Assembly (NCBI GenBank): GCA_007922305.1
Contig: ML677335.1
Span: 34,116,952-34,180,951, forward strand
Direction of reading: 5' to 3'
DNA from: Dermatemys mawii
Taxonomy: Eukaryota; Chordata; Testudines; Dermatemydidae
DNA: 64,000 nt
Part shown: positions 1-10,919 of the stretch, piece by piece
How the letters are laid out: each line of letters begins with the position of its first letter
Numbering within the stretch: position 1 is the stretch's first letter
Program-made: the position numbers and the translations under genes
Notes under the pieces: model-generated
What the model saw: only the letters and a program-made list of their open reading frames with translations
What the model was told of the DNA's origin: nothing
The model's database searches: none

Positions 1-846
1 TTACTTACATCAGATGCCTAAAAGCAGTATCTGATAAAAATTGAACTTTAAGAGAATTGGAGGAAAATAATTCCAATTTCACTTGATGGTATGCCTTTTT
101 AAAGTCAGTCCTAAGGCAACAGAAAGTGGATGCCTTCACCCCACAAAAGACCTATTGCTTTGATGAAAACAATATTCATACAGAGTATCCTTAAACCTGC
201 CCTGGGGATTAATAATCACTTTAACTGCAAAGGGTTTAAGAGACATGGCTCACTGCTAGTTTTGTTTTATTTTTCACACATCTTACTGGAAAATCTCCAC
301 TAGTTTGTTGAATGCATTCTTTGGATAATAGAAGAACAATGTCCTAAAGCAAAGTAAGATCTTAACTATGTTCCCATACTAAGCAGAAGCAAACATAATC
401 GTCCAATTCAAACAAAACCTCTTGGAATGGCCACATCTGAATGGGGAAAAACATGGCTCAGCAGACACAAGTTTCTAATCTGTACTGCACTTCTCAGAAT
501 TTTTATAGTTTACATGAAGAGATTAACACAGAAATAGAATGTATTTGTTTACCTGTAGCGAGTTGCTTGCAAATATTTTTGCATTGCAGAAGTTTCCATT
601 CCTATTACTTAAAGCCAACTCTCCGTGTCCACCAGTCCTGTGGATATTCTTAGCTCTGCCATGCAGCAGACCCACAACCTGGGTTGCACGCAAGCTTCAC
701 TGAGAACAGCTCAGAAAGATGGAGTGAAAAAAACAGCTTTAAGATACCTTATTATGCTCCCCAAATATTGTGACTGGGACTATCTCTGGTATAAAAAGCA
801 GCCTGAAACGGGTCCAGCAGCCAGAGACTGCTGGCATGTAGGAATG
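1..846. other. Unique AT-rich DNA, no gene seen
   Basis: I see no coding exon, RNA gene or recognisable repeat here. The short open frames around 441-921 have no family signature and run into the start of a hAT element at 855, so I treat them as chance ORFs. Confidence 0.5.
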
Positions 847-854
847 CTCCAGAC

Positions 855-1511
855 CAGGGTTGGGCAAATTACAACCTGCGACCCACATCTGGCCTGGTGG
901 CCCTTCCTGCCTACCCCCTGAGCTCGCTGTGGAGGCTCCCCCGAGCCCCTTCCCCGCTGTCCCTGTAGCCTCAGTGCACCACAGAAACAGCACTCTGGGT
1001 GGTGGGGGGAGGCAGGGCTGGGCACAAGCAGCATTCAGGGCAGGGGGGGGCAGTGGCTCTGGACACTGCTGGGAACAGTGTGGTAAGGGGGCCGGGACAA
1101 GATCTGTGGGGTTAGATAAGGGGGCAGGGAGTCCTGGTAGGCAGTCAGGGGACAGGGATCAGGGGGCAGTTGGATGGGATGGGATGGAGGTTCGGGGGGG
1201 GGGGAGTTGGATGGGGGTTGTGTTTGGGATCAGGGGTGTGGATAGGGGTTGGGACACTCAGGGGACAGGGAGGGGCTGCACAGGGTGGTTAGGAGCAGGG
1301 GGTCTCTGGAGAGGGTAGTCGAGAGATAAGGAGCGGGAGGGGTTGGATGGGTCTGGGGTTTTGAGGGGGGGAGTCAGGGGGCAGGAAGTGGGAGAGGATC
1401 AGATAGAGGGCAGGGCCAGGCTGTTTGGGGAGGCACAGCCTTCCCTACCCAGCCCTCCATACAATTTTGAACCTCAATGTGGCCCTTGGGCCAAAAATTT
1501 GCCCACTCCTG
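855..1511. mobile_element. Non-autonomous hAT DNA transposon, complete with 8-bp TSD
   Basis: The element begins CAGGGTTGGGCAAATT and ends with the near-inverse AATTTGCCCACTCCTG. It is flanked by a perfect 8-bp direct repeat, ctccagac, at 847-854 and 1512-1519. Short inverted termini plus an 8-bp duplication are diagnostic of the hAT superfamily. The 657-bp interior is G-rich, with many runs of four to ten G (for example near 1193-1205), and has no transposase. The open frames inside it are low-complexity products. Its termini match those of the 900-bp element at 41716-42615, so both belong to one family moved by a transposase encoded elsewhere. Perfect TSDs suggest a fairly recent insertion. 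Confidence 0.92.
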
Positions 1512-1519
1512 CTCCAGAC

Positions 1520-3882
1520 ATCACAAGTCTTCCCAAGAGTGCTAAGAAATGTTTCTTTCCTCCACCCAGTCACTTAAGTCGTTCCCTTACTCTAAGATTT
1601 TTTGACCCCTTATCAAGAACATGAAAAGCTACTTCTTCCCTCTCCCCCAATATCAAGAAGCATGAGAGTAGGACAAGATCAGCTATTGTGATTGGACTTC
1701 GCCTCTGTGTAGTGGCAAATGAGAAGGGATTCCTGTATCCTTTCCATTCACTTGTGGGCACATCTGAGATCCTCTACAAATAGTATTATCATTAATAATT
1801 GTCAAGTGCTGTATTGACATTAACCAATTAATTAAAAAATCCCCTTTGAATGAAGTTAAGTATTGTTCAAGTGGCCAAATCAAGACAGAGGTTAAATGGC
1901 TAGAGGTAAAAGACAGCTTGCTGGTAGCAGAGATGGCATTAAAATTAAACACAACATTCTTGGCTCCTACTCCCATGCCTAACTCACAAGCCCCCATGGT
2001 TTCAATAAACATAAGAGTAAAACAGAGCATTAAGACTGTGGCTGTGCAACATATTGATGAAATTAAATGACATTCCCTTGGATATTTGGAAAGTACAAGC
2101 AGTCTCACATTTTTTTACCAAGGAAAAGCCTTGCTGATGATTAAGCATTAACCACACAGAAACCATTATTTACCAGCAATTAACAAGTAATTTGTTTAAC
2201 ACTTATAATAGCAGTAGTGATCTCTAAACAATGCTTTGCTTTTTACTGCTGCAAATAATATTCAAGTAATCAAAGAGCTTTTAATAATTTATAAGGATTT
2301 GTAATCACTTCTGGGCTGCCGCTGGAATGATTATTTACTTCTCATTTCGCAGCAGTCGGAATTGATGCTGGTTATGCTCAATATTTTCTATGAAGATGAC
2401 TGCTCTTATTGATTTGAAAACTTTGTGCCTGTACCTTATTTTGTTACAAGTGATTTGAACTTATAGAACTCAGTGCTTCTATTCTGTTGCATCTTTGGGG
2501 GAATGTTTAGGCTCCTATGTCTATACAGGACGTACTTCATTTGTTTTTTTGTATTAGATGCGTTTTCCATATGATGTCCTCAAAGTTTTTGGTCTCTGAC
2601 ATGATTTACCTAATTACTTTGTTCGAGTGACTTGTAGTTCAAAAGTAAAATTCAGTGAGGAAATAAGATTAATTTTCAGGGCTTTGGTATGATGCCTCTA
2701 AGGTATTGAGTACCTTAGAACAGGAAATGGTGGTATCCTGATATAAAATACATTTCCCAGAAGACATTTATGACTGGTGTGATAGAAGATAAAATTAGTG
2801 TAACACAGGGAGATTATTTGAACTATTTAATAAAAAGGAATTGAAGACAATTTGTTTTGCTGTAATTGGTGTAAAGAAAAGGCCACAGCTTATTGTCATA
2901 ACAGTGATGCAGGTGATATTAGATCCCAATGACTATGAAAAAAATGCATTCTGATAACTACGTGCAGGGGAGCAGAGACACAAGAACAAGATGTGATGTG
3001 TCTTTACTGCTCAGTCAATTTGTGAAGGTTCAAGTTAGAACCAATAATTGTTCATCCAAATTTTCAAATAATCTGACTGAGCTGGTTTCATTGTTTTTCA
3101 AATGCAAAAGCAAAAGACTTTTCTTCCACATTTCTTATTTCTTATCCAATGAGAAAGGATAAGCTATTTTGGTTATTTATCATTCATGGTTTATTATTCT
3201 AGTCTGTCTGGCTCTGCAGGTTGACAGAGTTTATTTTCATCTTTAAAAAAAGTATGCATACATTCACTTAATTCTAGACCTTCCTCTCAACTGAACCAAG
3301 GGCGCATATTAGATCTCATTGAATTACTCTTCATCATGGTCTGGCAGTATTTATTGATGGGCCAGAATGAAGACTTTCTCTGGTTTCCATTAAGTACTTT
3401 AGGTGAAAGTACGGGTAGCTGAATCTTAGTGGATCTGCCAGTTTACTTTCTCTTGTCAATAATGAAAGGACTGATCCTGCATACAATACTGAGTGTAGTG
3501 CAATCAGTAGTGACCCATTGATTTACTACCAATCCAGAAACTTTATGTGCACATAAATTTATCCCTGTTCAGGAAAACATGTAACTGAGTTCAGTAGGAC
3601 TTAACCACATTCCTCAAATCATTATTTTTGAAAGAAAAAACAACAAAATGGGTTTAGTTTCATAAATATGATTTAAGGGCCTCATTTAAAAGCTATTTGA
3701 CACAGCTAGGAATCTTTCCACAGATGTCAAAGGGCAAAATTTCTAGTTTAAATCACATTGAAATCAATGGGATATAATGATATACTAAAATGCTTTGCAG
3801 AATAGGGATGGTCATAAGTACCAAAGTGTAGAAAAATGTATAATTTTGATGCATAGAAAGCTTATTCTCATAGCAAGTAAGC
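1520..3882. other. Unique AT-rich DNA, possible conserved non-coding segment
   Basis: No gene or clear transposon is visible. The 141-codon minus-strand open frame at 1683-2108 has no recognisable domain or splice context and is probably chance. The stretch about 2140-2460 is low in repeats and rich in TAATTA/TTAAT-type homeodomain-like words, which is compatible with a conserved non-coding element but proves nothing alone. Confidence 0.35.
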
Positions 3883-3895
3883 TAGTTTTGTAGAG

Positions 3896-4097
3896 TATCA
3901 GAGGGGTAGCCGTATTAGTCTGGATCTGCAAAAGCAACAAAGAGTCTTGTAGCACCTTATAGACTGACAGATCTTAGGGATCATAAGCTTTTGTGGGCTA
4001 AGACCCACTTCATTCATCTGATGAAGTGGGTCTTAGCCCATGAAAGCTCATGATTCCTAAGATCTGTCAGTCTATAAGGTGCTACAAGACTCTTTGT
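3896..4097. mobile_element. Penelope-like element terminal fragment, fold-back, 13-bp TSD
   Basis: The element starts tatcagaggggtagcc and ends gactctttgt. It is flanked by a perfect 13-bp direct repeat, tagttttgtagag, at 3883-3895 and 4098-4110. From about 3932 to 4097 it is a near-perfect inverted repeat centred near 4016, with arms of about 80 bp. Each arm carries the PLE terminal words 'agtctataaggtgc' and 'gtgggtcttagccca' or their complements. No coding sequence is present. Reverse-transcribed PLE insertions commonly have truncated, inverted terminal repeats and TSDs of this size. The right arm contains a hammerhead-like core at 4018-4047 (see findings). Assignment to PLE rests on my memory of chelonian elements. 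Confidence 0.8.
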
Positions 4098-4110
4098 TAG
4101 TTTTGTAGAG

Positions 4111-4800
4111 CTTCTTTTACTTTTAAGCAGACTCTCCCAGTTATTGCTATAAACGTTTTGATTTGATATCGGAAACTGTGTCATTTAGGAGTCCTGTTTT
4201 AATTTATCTCACAGTGCTCAGAAATTTTCTTATTTGAACAGCTACTCCACAAATTGAGATTCATTGTCTTTTAACAGAGCTTATGGTTAAATGCACAGAA
4301 AAATGATTTGTTGTACACATGCCTATTCCCATAATATGCCTTCATTTCTGAAGGCATCACCAGTCAAAATATATTATTGTGCTGGCTGATAACACAGGTG
4401 GTGAGTTAATGAGCAGAGCTATATACAAAAGGGAGTCAAGTGGGTCCCTCACCAGTTAATACATTACTCTCTTTGTACCACCTCATGTCTCTCTTGTAGC
4501 TCCAGAAAGGTATTTCTCTTTTGCTATCTTTGTTTTTATGATTATTATTTTTGCCTGCAGCTTATCGATGCTTTTGGGAACACTTTTATCTCTTAAGTGA
4601 ACTATTTACAGTCAGATGAGAGTCATCTGGAATGAGGAATTGCAATTCTTTCCAGTTGCGTGGCAGTATTAGCACTATCATACCTTTCCCATGCGTCCTG
4701 CTTTTAACAGCACTGGAGATTGTTGATCCTGCAAGATACAAGCACCCAGGAGCTGATCAAACCAAGCCATTAAATATGTACTTAATTGTGACAAAATACT
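4111..4800. other. Unique DNA, nothing recognised
   Basis: AT-rich sequence without an open frame of interest, simple repeat or recognisable transposon terminus. Confidence 0.4.
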
Positions 4801-4810
4801 ATTCATAAAC

Positions 4811-4895
4811 AAGTCAGAGGATCTGATCCAAAGTCCATTGAAATCAACAGAAGCTCAACTTTCATGGAAAAGTATTTTGCTTGATCGGGGCCAGA
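4811..4895. repeat. Short ancient interspersed repeat ('gatcc...attgaaatcaa...gatcggggcc')
   Basis: The words 'gatctgatccaaagtccattgaaatcaa' and 'ttgatcggggcc' recur in related form at 18062-18195, 33325-33400 and about 48935-49010. This indicates an old interspersed family reduced to short remnants. I cannot name it with certainty. Confidence 0.4.
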
Positions 4896-4907
4896 GTGTT
4901 CAACACA

Positions 4908-4947
4908 AGTTCTGCTTGGTAACTATATCTGGTTACCAAGCAGAACT
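4908..4947. repeat. Perfect 16-bp inverted repeat with 8-base loop
   Basis: Left arm AGTTCTGCTTGGTAAC (4908-4923) and right arm GTTACCAAGCAGAACT (4932-4947) are exact reverse complements around the loop tatatctg. No transposon termini or TSD were found around it. A perfect 16-bp palindrome is unlikely by chance in diverged unique DNA. Confidence 0.9.
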
Positions 4948-5305
4948 GAGCAAATGGCTTAACAAATGTTCTGCTATTATTTTCTCAAATGTAATTTAAA
5001 TTCACAACATCTGGGTTCACCTGTTTTGCATATGGGTTCTCTTAGCAGCAGCAGCTCCCCCAAAACCATGGCAATTCTTCATCTTAAAAAAAATTGCTGA
5101 GAATGTCAGCAATATTTTATCCTTCATCCCACTCTGTACTGGGAGCAGGCTGGTGCAGCTGCCAGCAGGAAGCATATGGGAATATTGCTCCTGAAGGAGC
5201 CTTGCTTAAACAGATAAGGATGGGTTCCAGAGATCAATGCATGTTTCCTTAAGTATCTGAGAACACTTCTGAGCTTGGAGGATCAAGCCTGCTGCCTGCT
5301 CTAGA

Positions 5306-5412
5306 CGGGATTGTCTCTTACTGTATCTTTGTACAGTGTCCAGCACAATGGAGCCTTGATCTTGGCTGGCACTTCTTTGAGCTACTAGAATACATATGAC
5401 TATTAATAAGAT
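5306..5412 (+). repeat. Retroposon 3'-tail remnant (family copy 1)
   Basis: The sequence 'tctcttactgtatctttgtacagtgtccagcacaatgg' followed by 'cttgatcttggctggc' and an AT-rich tail matches related segments at 32439-32555 and 43851-43975. It reads as the 3' tail of an old LINE or MIR-like SINE on the plus strand. The exact family is uncertain. Confidence 0.5.
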
Positions 5413-5419
5413 GCTCTAA

Positions 5420-7960
5420 GCCAGTTGTTAACAAAAATATAAAGGTCAAAATAAAAGCAATGTTTTTAAGCACATAATCTAAAATATCTCTCATGCTTTT
5501 CGGTGATAAGTAGCACGTCCTCATTTTAGAGTGGTTTGATGGCACTGTATTATCAGACAGGAAACTACTTCTCTCTTCCATACCCCTAGCTCCCACAAGT
5601 GCCTGCATTTCTTGTTGCATGATCCTTCATAGCTTGACATTTTATCTGAAAGTTGCACAACAGATGATTGCTTATTTGAAGAGAAAATGGAAGTTGGTGA
5701 ATTACTATATATGTTCTAAATTGTCCCATTTATGCTGGAACACTGGAGGAAAAAACTGTTATCTAACTCAGCACTTTTGTTTGGCACATATAGTGTAAAG
5801 AGCAATCCCGCTTTAAAAATAAAAAGGAAATACAGTTTTCCGTTCTTGTTGAAGAGCAAATTTGTTTTTAAAAATTCATTAATAGTCTTTGTGGGCCATG
5901 TGTTGATTCTGCTTTGAAAACACATTCCTGAACATGTTCTAGCACCGTACAAAATGGACCTTCCCATGAAGTTCAGGGATAATTTTCAATTTGCATAGAA
6001 TAATTTAAATTGCTTAAAGAAATAGCCAGCCATAGCCATGCCACACATTGGTGTGTTACATTTTTCAGATGAGGTATTCAACATATCTGAAAATTAGACC
6101 TGAACCCTAAGTCAATCAACTCCCATGAAAGCAGTGACAAAGCTACAGTAAGATAATGTTGATTGGCTCCTAGACCTACTGTCATTTCCTATTGAGTCAA
6201 ATTTCAAATAACAAATTTGAATTGGATGCATTTTGACATGTGTGATTTGCATAAGTACGAAAATTTGGAAAAAAAATGTTTTTCATTCATCTAACTGCAT
6301 AAGGTCTTAATGGCCTCTGTGATGGGCAGGGCAGTGGGTGAGGCTTCACAACAGAGCTGAGTTTGCGAGATCGAGTGGGGAGGGTTATTGTTAGATTTGT
6401 GGCTAAAGCCCTGTAACCCTCATTGGGCTAATTAAATGCGTGGTATATTAGAAAGAGAAGGGGCAGTGTAGTTCCACTCCAAAGGTATAATAAATAAAGC
6501 TACCTCATGGCATTTAAACCTAGCCAATGTGTCTGAGCCATTCACCTGCTTATCCTGGATCAAATCACCAAGAAAGATTTGTAGGTGGCTCAAATAACCA
6601 GACAAGGTCACAGTACAGTGATTTATAAGGGCTACCTACTTTTGGCGGACAATGGCAACTTTGGAGAAATTCTATTTGGATTATATAGAACTGCAAGTTG
6701 TGTTCTGAATAATAAAGACAGTAATGTTTGCATCAGGCCCGCAGGTTGTGATTCCATTTTCTTTCCTGTTCTTCTTGGTCTATAAAGAAAGTAATTACTG
6801 TGACCCTGGACTGAGAGTCTTAATTTCTGAGAGAGAATCTGAACGTCAGCTAAAATTCTGGCACTTTAGTGATATTACAAATAGTGTTGGGTTACACAAC
6901 AGGCATAGGAAATCTGTTAGAAACATTCTACACAAAGATACTAAAGGAGATAAACAGTGGAAATGATGTATAGAGATCAGGTTCACAAAAACGGAGTCTC
7001 ATATTTCAAATAGTAACAGCTAATTTTAGGCAATGTCCTGGTCTCATTACCAACACTAAATAGAAAGTCATTCCTAGCAATGGGATCATGAAGAAAACTC
7101 ATGGAATTTGAAATATTGTGAACCTCTCTAGTTATTTTTGAGGAGTTTAAATTTAAACCTATATTTTTTGCCCTGCATGATTCCACTTAATGGACAACAA
7201 TACTATTCTCATCTCAAGGGGATGTCTCTGCTATTAACTGTACTAGAGAGAGAAGAACTTTCTAAAGCTAAGTTGGCACAAAGTAGGTTCACTGTATACA
7301 GTAACTATCTATTGTCACCTCTCTGCTGAGAGGTAATAGATTTCAGGGCCTTGCTGGGCAGTTTTCTGATAGAGGAGAAACCAGTAATGTGAGTCAGATA
7401 TTTTCTTAGTGTACCTTGTTTGATTTACCCTGTAATGATTGCCTGCATGCTGTTTCACTGACTCAGTTCAATCTCTTCTTTTAAAGCTCTCAGCCAAAAC
7501 ACTCATGCCTGATTTGCAGAAGGGAAACATGCACCCCCTCCTCATGCTCTGCCCCACCCCAAGTTAATTTAGGGTAGAGAGATTAAGGTAGTGCTAACTC
7601 TTCCTGTTTGCAACTGCTTGCCCACAAAGAAAGTGCCCCAGAAAAAACAAGAAGACTACAAGGATTTCTTCAGACACTACAGTGCTAAAAAGAACGAACT
7701 TGTAAGATTAGATGTAACAATGATCTGTGGTGGACACCCAAAATAACAATATATTTAGGTTACTCTGTTTACTTTTTCATTGGAATGTTTTCTTCCATCT
7801 CCTCTGTGATCCACAGTCACAGTCTGCATTTGTGTATTAATCACCCCACTCACTATTGTATTTTTTTACTTTATTTTTTCATTGTATTTTTTGCTGTGTT
7901 TTCTTTTGGCATAGAAGGAAAATCCAAGGGAATACTGAGTAGAGGTAGACAGGTGTTATT
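5420..7960. other. Unique DNA with one possible LTR-like patch
   Basis: No gene is seen. The patch about 6308-6560 has a GC-richer body, an AATAAATAAA run near 6490 and flanking AT-rich DNA. It could be an LTR remnant, but no boundaries or TSD were found. The small open frames at 5318-5967 and 6585-7329 show no family signature. Confidence 0.35.
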
Positions 7961-7984
7961 ACAGATGTATGGCATTAGTGAGGC

Positions 7985-8512
7985 ATTTATTGGAATATTG
8001 TGCACAGGTCTGCTGTCCACATGCCAAAAAAAGAAATAGAAGTTCAGAAAAGTGCTACTACAATCATTCAGGCTCTGGAAAAACTGCCTTACTTTGACAA
8101 ATGAGACTCAATTTATTCAGTTTGTCTAACAGCAGGTTAAGAAATTACTTGATTAGTCTATAAGTATACATGGAGAGATTTCTGATTGTACAGAGATATT
8201 TAATTTAGCAGACAAAAGCATACAAAATCCAATGCCTGGACATTGAGACTAAACCCATGAAGGTTAGAAATATGGTGCAAATGTTTAACAATACGGGTGA
8301 TTTACCTTTGGAACAACTTATTTAGGGATGTGGTAGAATCTCTTTAACTTGAAGTTTTTAAACCAAGAGTGGAGGTGTCTTTCTAAAACATACGTTGTAG
8401 CTCAACCAGAAGTTCTGGGCTTCGGGCAGGAATATGTGGGTGAATTTATATGGTCTATATAATACAGATCATAGTAGTCCCTTCTGGCCTTAAAAAAAGA
8501 TCTATGAATCTA
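7985..8512 (+). mobile_element. CR1 LINE 3' end, 5'-truncated
   Basis: The segment runs from the end of the reverse-transcriptase frame (around 'atattgtgcacaggtctg') into the CR1 3' UTR. It ends with 'cttctggccttaaaaaaagatctatgaatct', the characteristic CR1 terminus. It is about 530 bp, truncated at its 5' end and full of stops. 5' truncation is the usual outcome of target-primed reverse transcription. No TSD is seen, which is normal for CR1. Confidence 0.82.
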
Positions 8513-8515
8513 CTG

Positions 8516-9874
8516 CAAAACATAAAGCTTAATGGCTGTATCTAATAATGGAATCTCCATCTATGACTTACTTTCATTTGTTTTTATCTTCTCTAGGATG
8601 GATCCTGCAAATCAGAATTATGTTTGATCAATAGGAAACCTAGAAACCCAAAAGAGTGAGCCAATTTACTTTTAAAGACAGGTACAAAGGAGCAGCAGAC
8701 AATGCTAATGCATTGCTCCATAGCCAGGCCTTTCATTCCCACCTCCTCTGCAACCTATCTTACATATAAGCATTTGAGGACTCTAATTTACAGACTGGAT
8801 AGAATGTGAATTAAATAAGGTTATTCACGTCTCAGAATATATCCTTAAAATAATATTTTTATCTAAGGCCTTTTGCTGTAGCGACTGAGCAGAAAATGTA
8901 TTTGCTGCAAATGATTTCAGTCCTTTTAATGTCCATATATAAATAGAAAACTCCATACATGTTCAGATTTCTACCTTGTATATTACATACATAATAGTTA
9001 CAAACAACTGAGTTCAGTAAGTGATTTCCTAGGCCCAGAGATCCATCCCCAAACAGGTTCAGAGCAAAAGTCATTATTCACCTTCATTGATCCACAACTT
9101 TTTATAAGTAAAGCATCCAGAAATGTAATGTATGTAGATGAATATGCAATGTTAGTTCATTATTTGTAGAATGGTGAGAAGAAGCAGGGGTTTTGGAAAC
9201 AAGGCTATTAGTTTACCATGCATCTTTTAGATAAAATTTTTAGCTGATTCCAGAGTTCTGTAGTTTGGGAAATGGTGGTGAAAGCAGTTGACATGTGAAC
9301 AATTATGAAATTCCAGGTACTTTATTTGATAGCAAAAAAATACAAATTATGACCAGTGGATAGATAAATGCACTCCATCCTTGAAAGTATGGATTACTGA
9401 TCTGAAAAAATTATATGAACTTGACAATAATTGCATAGCCCCAGAAAATGGAAAATAGCAAAAATTAGTTTCAGTGCTGGATTTCAATAACTTTTGAAAA
9501 TTAATGATTAAGAAATGATGTGATTCAGGGCTAATATATTCTGGGTTATTAGCATTTGAAAGGTGTTGGAACTCTTCTACATTGAAAGTTATATGCTTTA
9601 ATCCTCTCTTGACTGCTGCCTCCCCAAAATGCGGAAACAATCAGTATTGTTTGTCAGTAATACTGTAATAAGTCATGCTGATGTCACCTGGTATTGCTGG
9701 ACTCGTAGCCATAGAAAAGGGGGCATGGCACTAACACTGGGATAATCTATCAAAAGTGTGCCTAACACATTCAAAACCTCTTTGCTCTTCAAAATGGTAT
9801 AAAATCCTGTGAAAATGAGAAAAGAATATGAGCTGTCTTTAGAGATTTCTTGTAGTTTTTGCTTTCAGATATCA
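8516..9874. other. Unique AT-rich DNA, nothing recognised
   Basis: No gene, RNA or clear repeat was found. The minus-strand open frames at 8859-9074 and 9347-9640 show no domain signature. Confidence 0.4.
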
Positions 9875-9882
9875 GATATACC

Positions 9883-10059
9883 CAGGGCTAGATTTACACC
9901 TTACATGCCCATAGGCAAAGCATATTCAGTGCACTCTCCCAACCCCCATGTCTACAGCTGACTTTTGTGTTGCATACATTTTTAGAGAGGTAAGGTGCCC
10001 CAAGAATGCCAGCAGCCTTAGGCACGTGCCGACTGTGCCTAGTTGGAAATCCAGCCCTG
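9883..10059. mobile_element. 177-bp hAT-type MITE
   Basis: The termini are CAGGGCTAGATTT and AAATCCAGCCCTG, a 13-bp inverted repeat with one mismatch. The flanks are gatatacc (9875-9882) and aaaatacc (10060-10067), an 8-bp duplication matching at 6 of 8 positions. The interior has no coding capacity. The diverged TSD suggests an older insertion than the elements at 855 and 21788. Confidence 0.72.
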
Positions 10060-10067
10060 AAAATACC

Positions 10068-10690
10068 AAAATAATAGGCTTTCTTCTTACCTTTCACTAT
10101 TTGCAACATTCTAGTGCTGGCTAAAACAAGGATGCATATTGGGGATTATGCAAATAGCAAAAAAAAAAAAATCTCTAAAAAATTAGCCAAACCTCTTCAA
10201 AAAGGAGCGGAGCCAAGAACTGAACTCCACCCTCCCCCGAATCAAGCAGCTTACCCACAAAACCATCCGTCCTCTGTCATTATTAAAAAGGCATTATTCC
10301 AACTTTTCCAGTATGAAAAAGGCACTGTGCTATGGAGCAAAAATTACTCTCCAGGAAAACAATCCCATAAACTGTAGCCTTTTTTCATTCTTTGAGAAAA
10401 ATCAAGAGACAATATACGTTGCAAACTGCTTTTTGCTGTTAACATTCTCTTGCATTTAAACGTACCATATGTAATAAGTACTTCATTTACCTAATGAGAA
10501 ATATTTAAATTAATGAGGACAGTGTTTTTAATCTGCATATTTAAATAAAATTGTCACTATAAATAGCTGATAGAGGGGAAGAGAGAGAGGAGTTATTCTA
10601 GTATGTGTCCACTGAGGTTATGGTAATATCTTATAGCCAGCATTGAAGATAAAGAACAGTGTCTTTGTGGAGATAAACAAAATACTAATG
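10068..10690. other. AT-rich DNA, nothing firm
   Basis: The open frame at 10114-10377 contains an A-run and no domain. The stretch about 10440-10560 is very AT-rich with TTTAAAT/TTAAT words; a regulatory role is possible but not supported. Confidence 0.35.
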
Positions 10691-10693
10691 ACT

Positions 10694-10915
10694 AAGGCTA
10701 TGTCTTCACTACAGTTGATGTTGGCATAATTTAGGTGTGTGATTCTCCCCAACCCTGAGTGACATAGTTACAATGGCATAAGTGCTCATGAGTGCACTGA
10801 TATGTTGGCTGGAGAGCTTCTTCCTCTGACATAGCTTATAGTGTTCACGGAGGTGGGGTTTTTTAATGCCAAGGGGAGAGATCTCTGCCATCAGCACACA
10901 GCATCTTCCCCAGAG
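10694..10915 (+). mobile_element. MITE-like DNA transposon remnant (family shared with 38385-38605)
   Basis: It begins aaggctatgtcttcactac. It contains 'gagtgacatagttacaatggcataag' and 'ggagagcttcttcctctgacatagc', which match the element at 38385-38605 in order and orientation. There is no coding capacity. The right terminus is eroded and no TSD was found. The symmetric 'gagag-cttct' and 'ggcata' words suggest partial internal inverted repetition. Confidence 0.6.
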
Positions 10916-10919
10916 TCAC

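Noticed and set aside
860..1318. 152-codon plus-strand open frame
   Set aside because: It lies entirely in the G-rich interior of a hAT element with verified TSD, and its Gly-rich product is low complexity.
1683..2108. 141-codon minus-strand frame
   Set aside because: No domain, no splice or promoter context, and composition like the surrounding AT-rich DNA.
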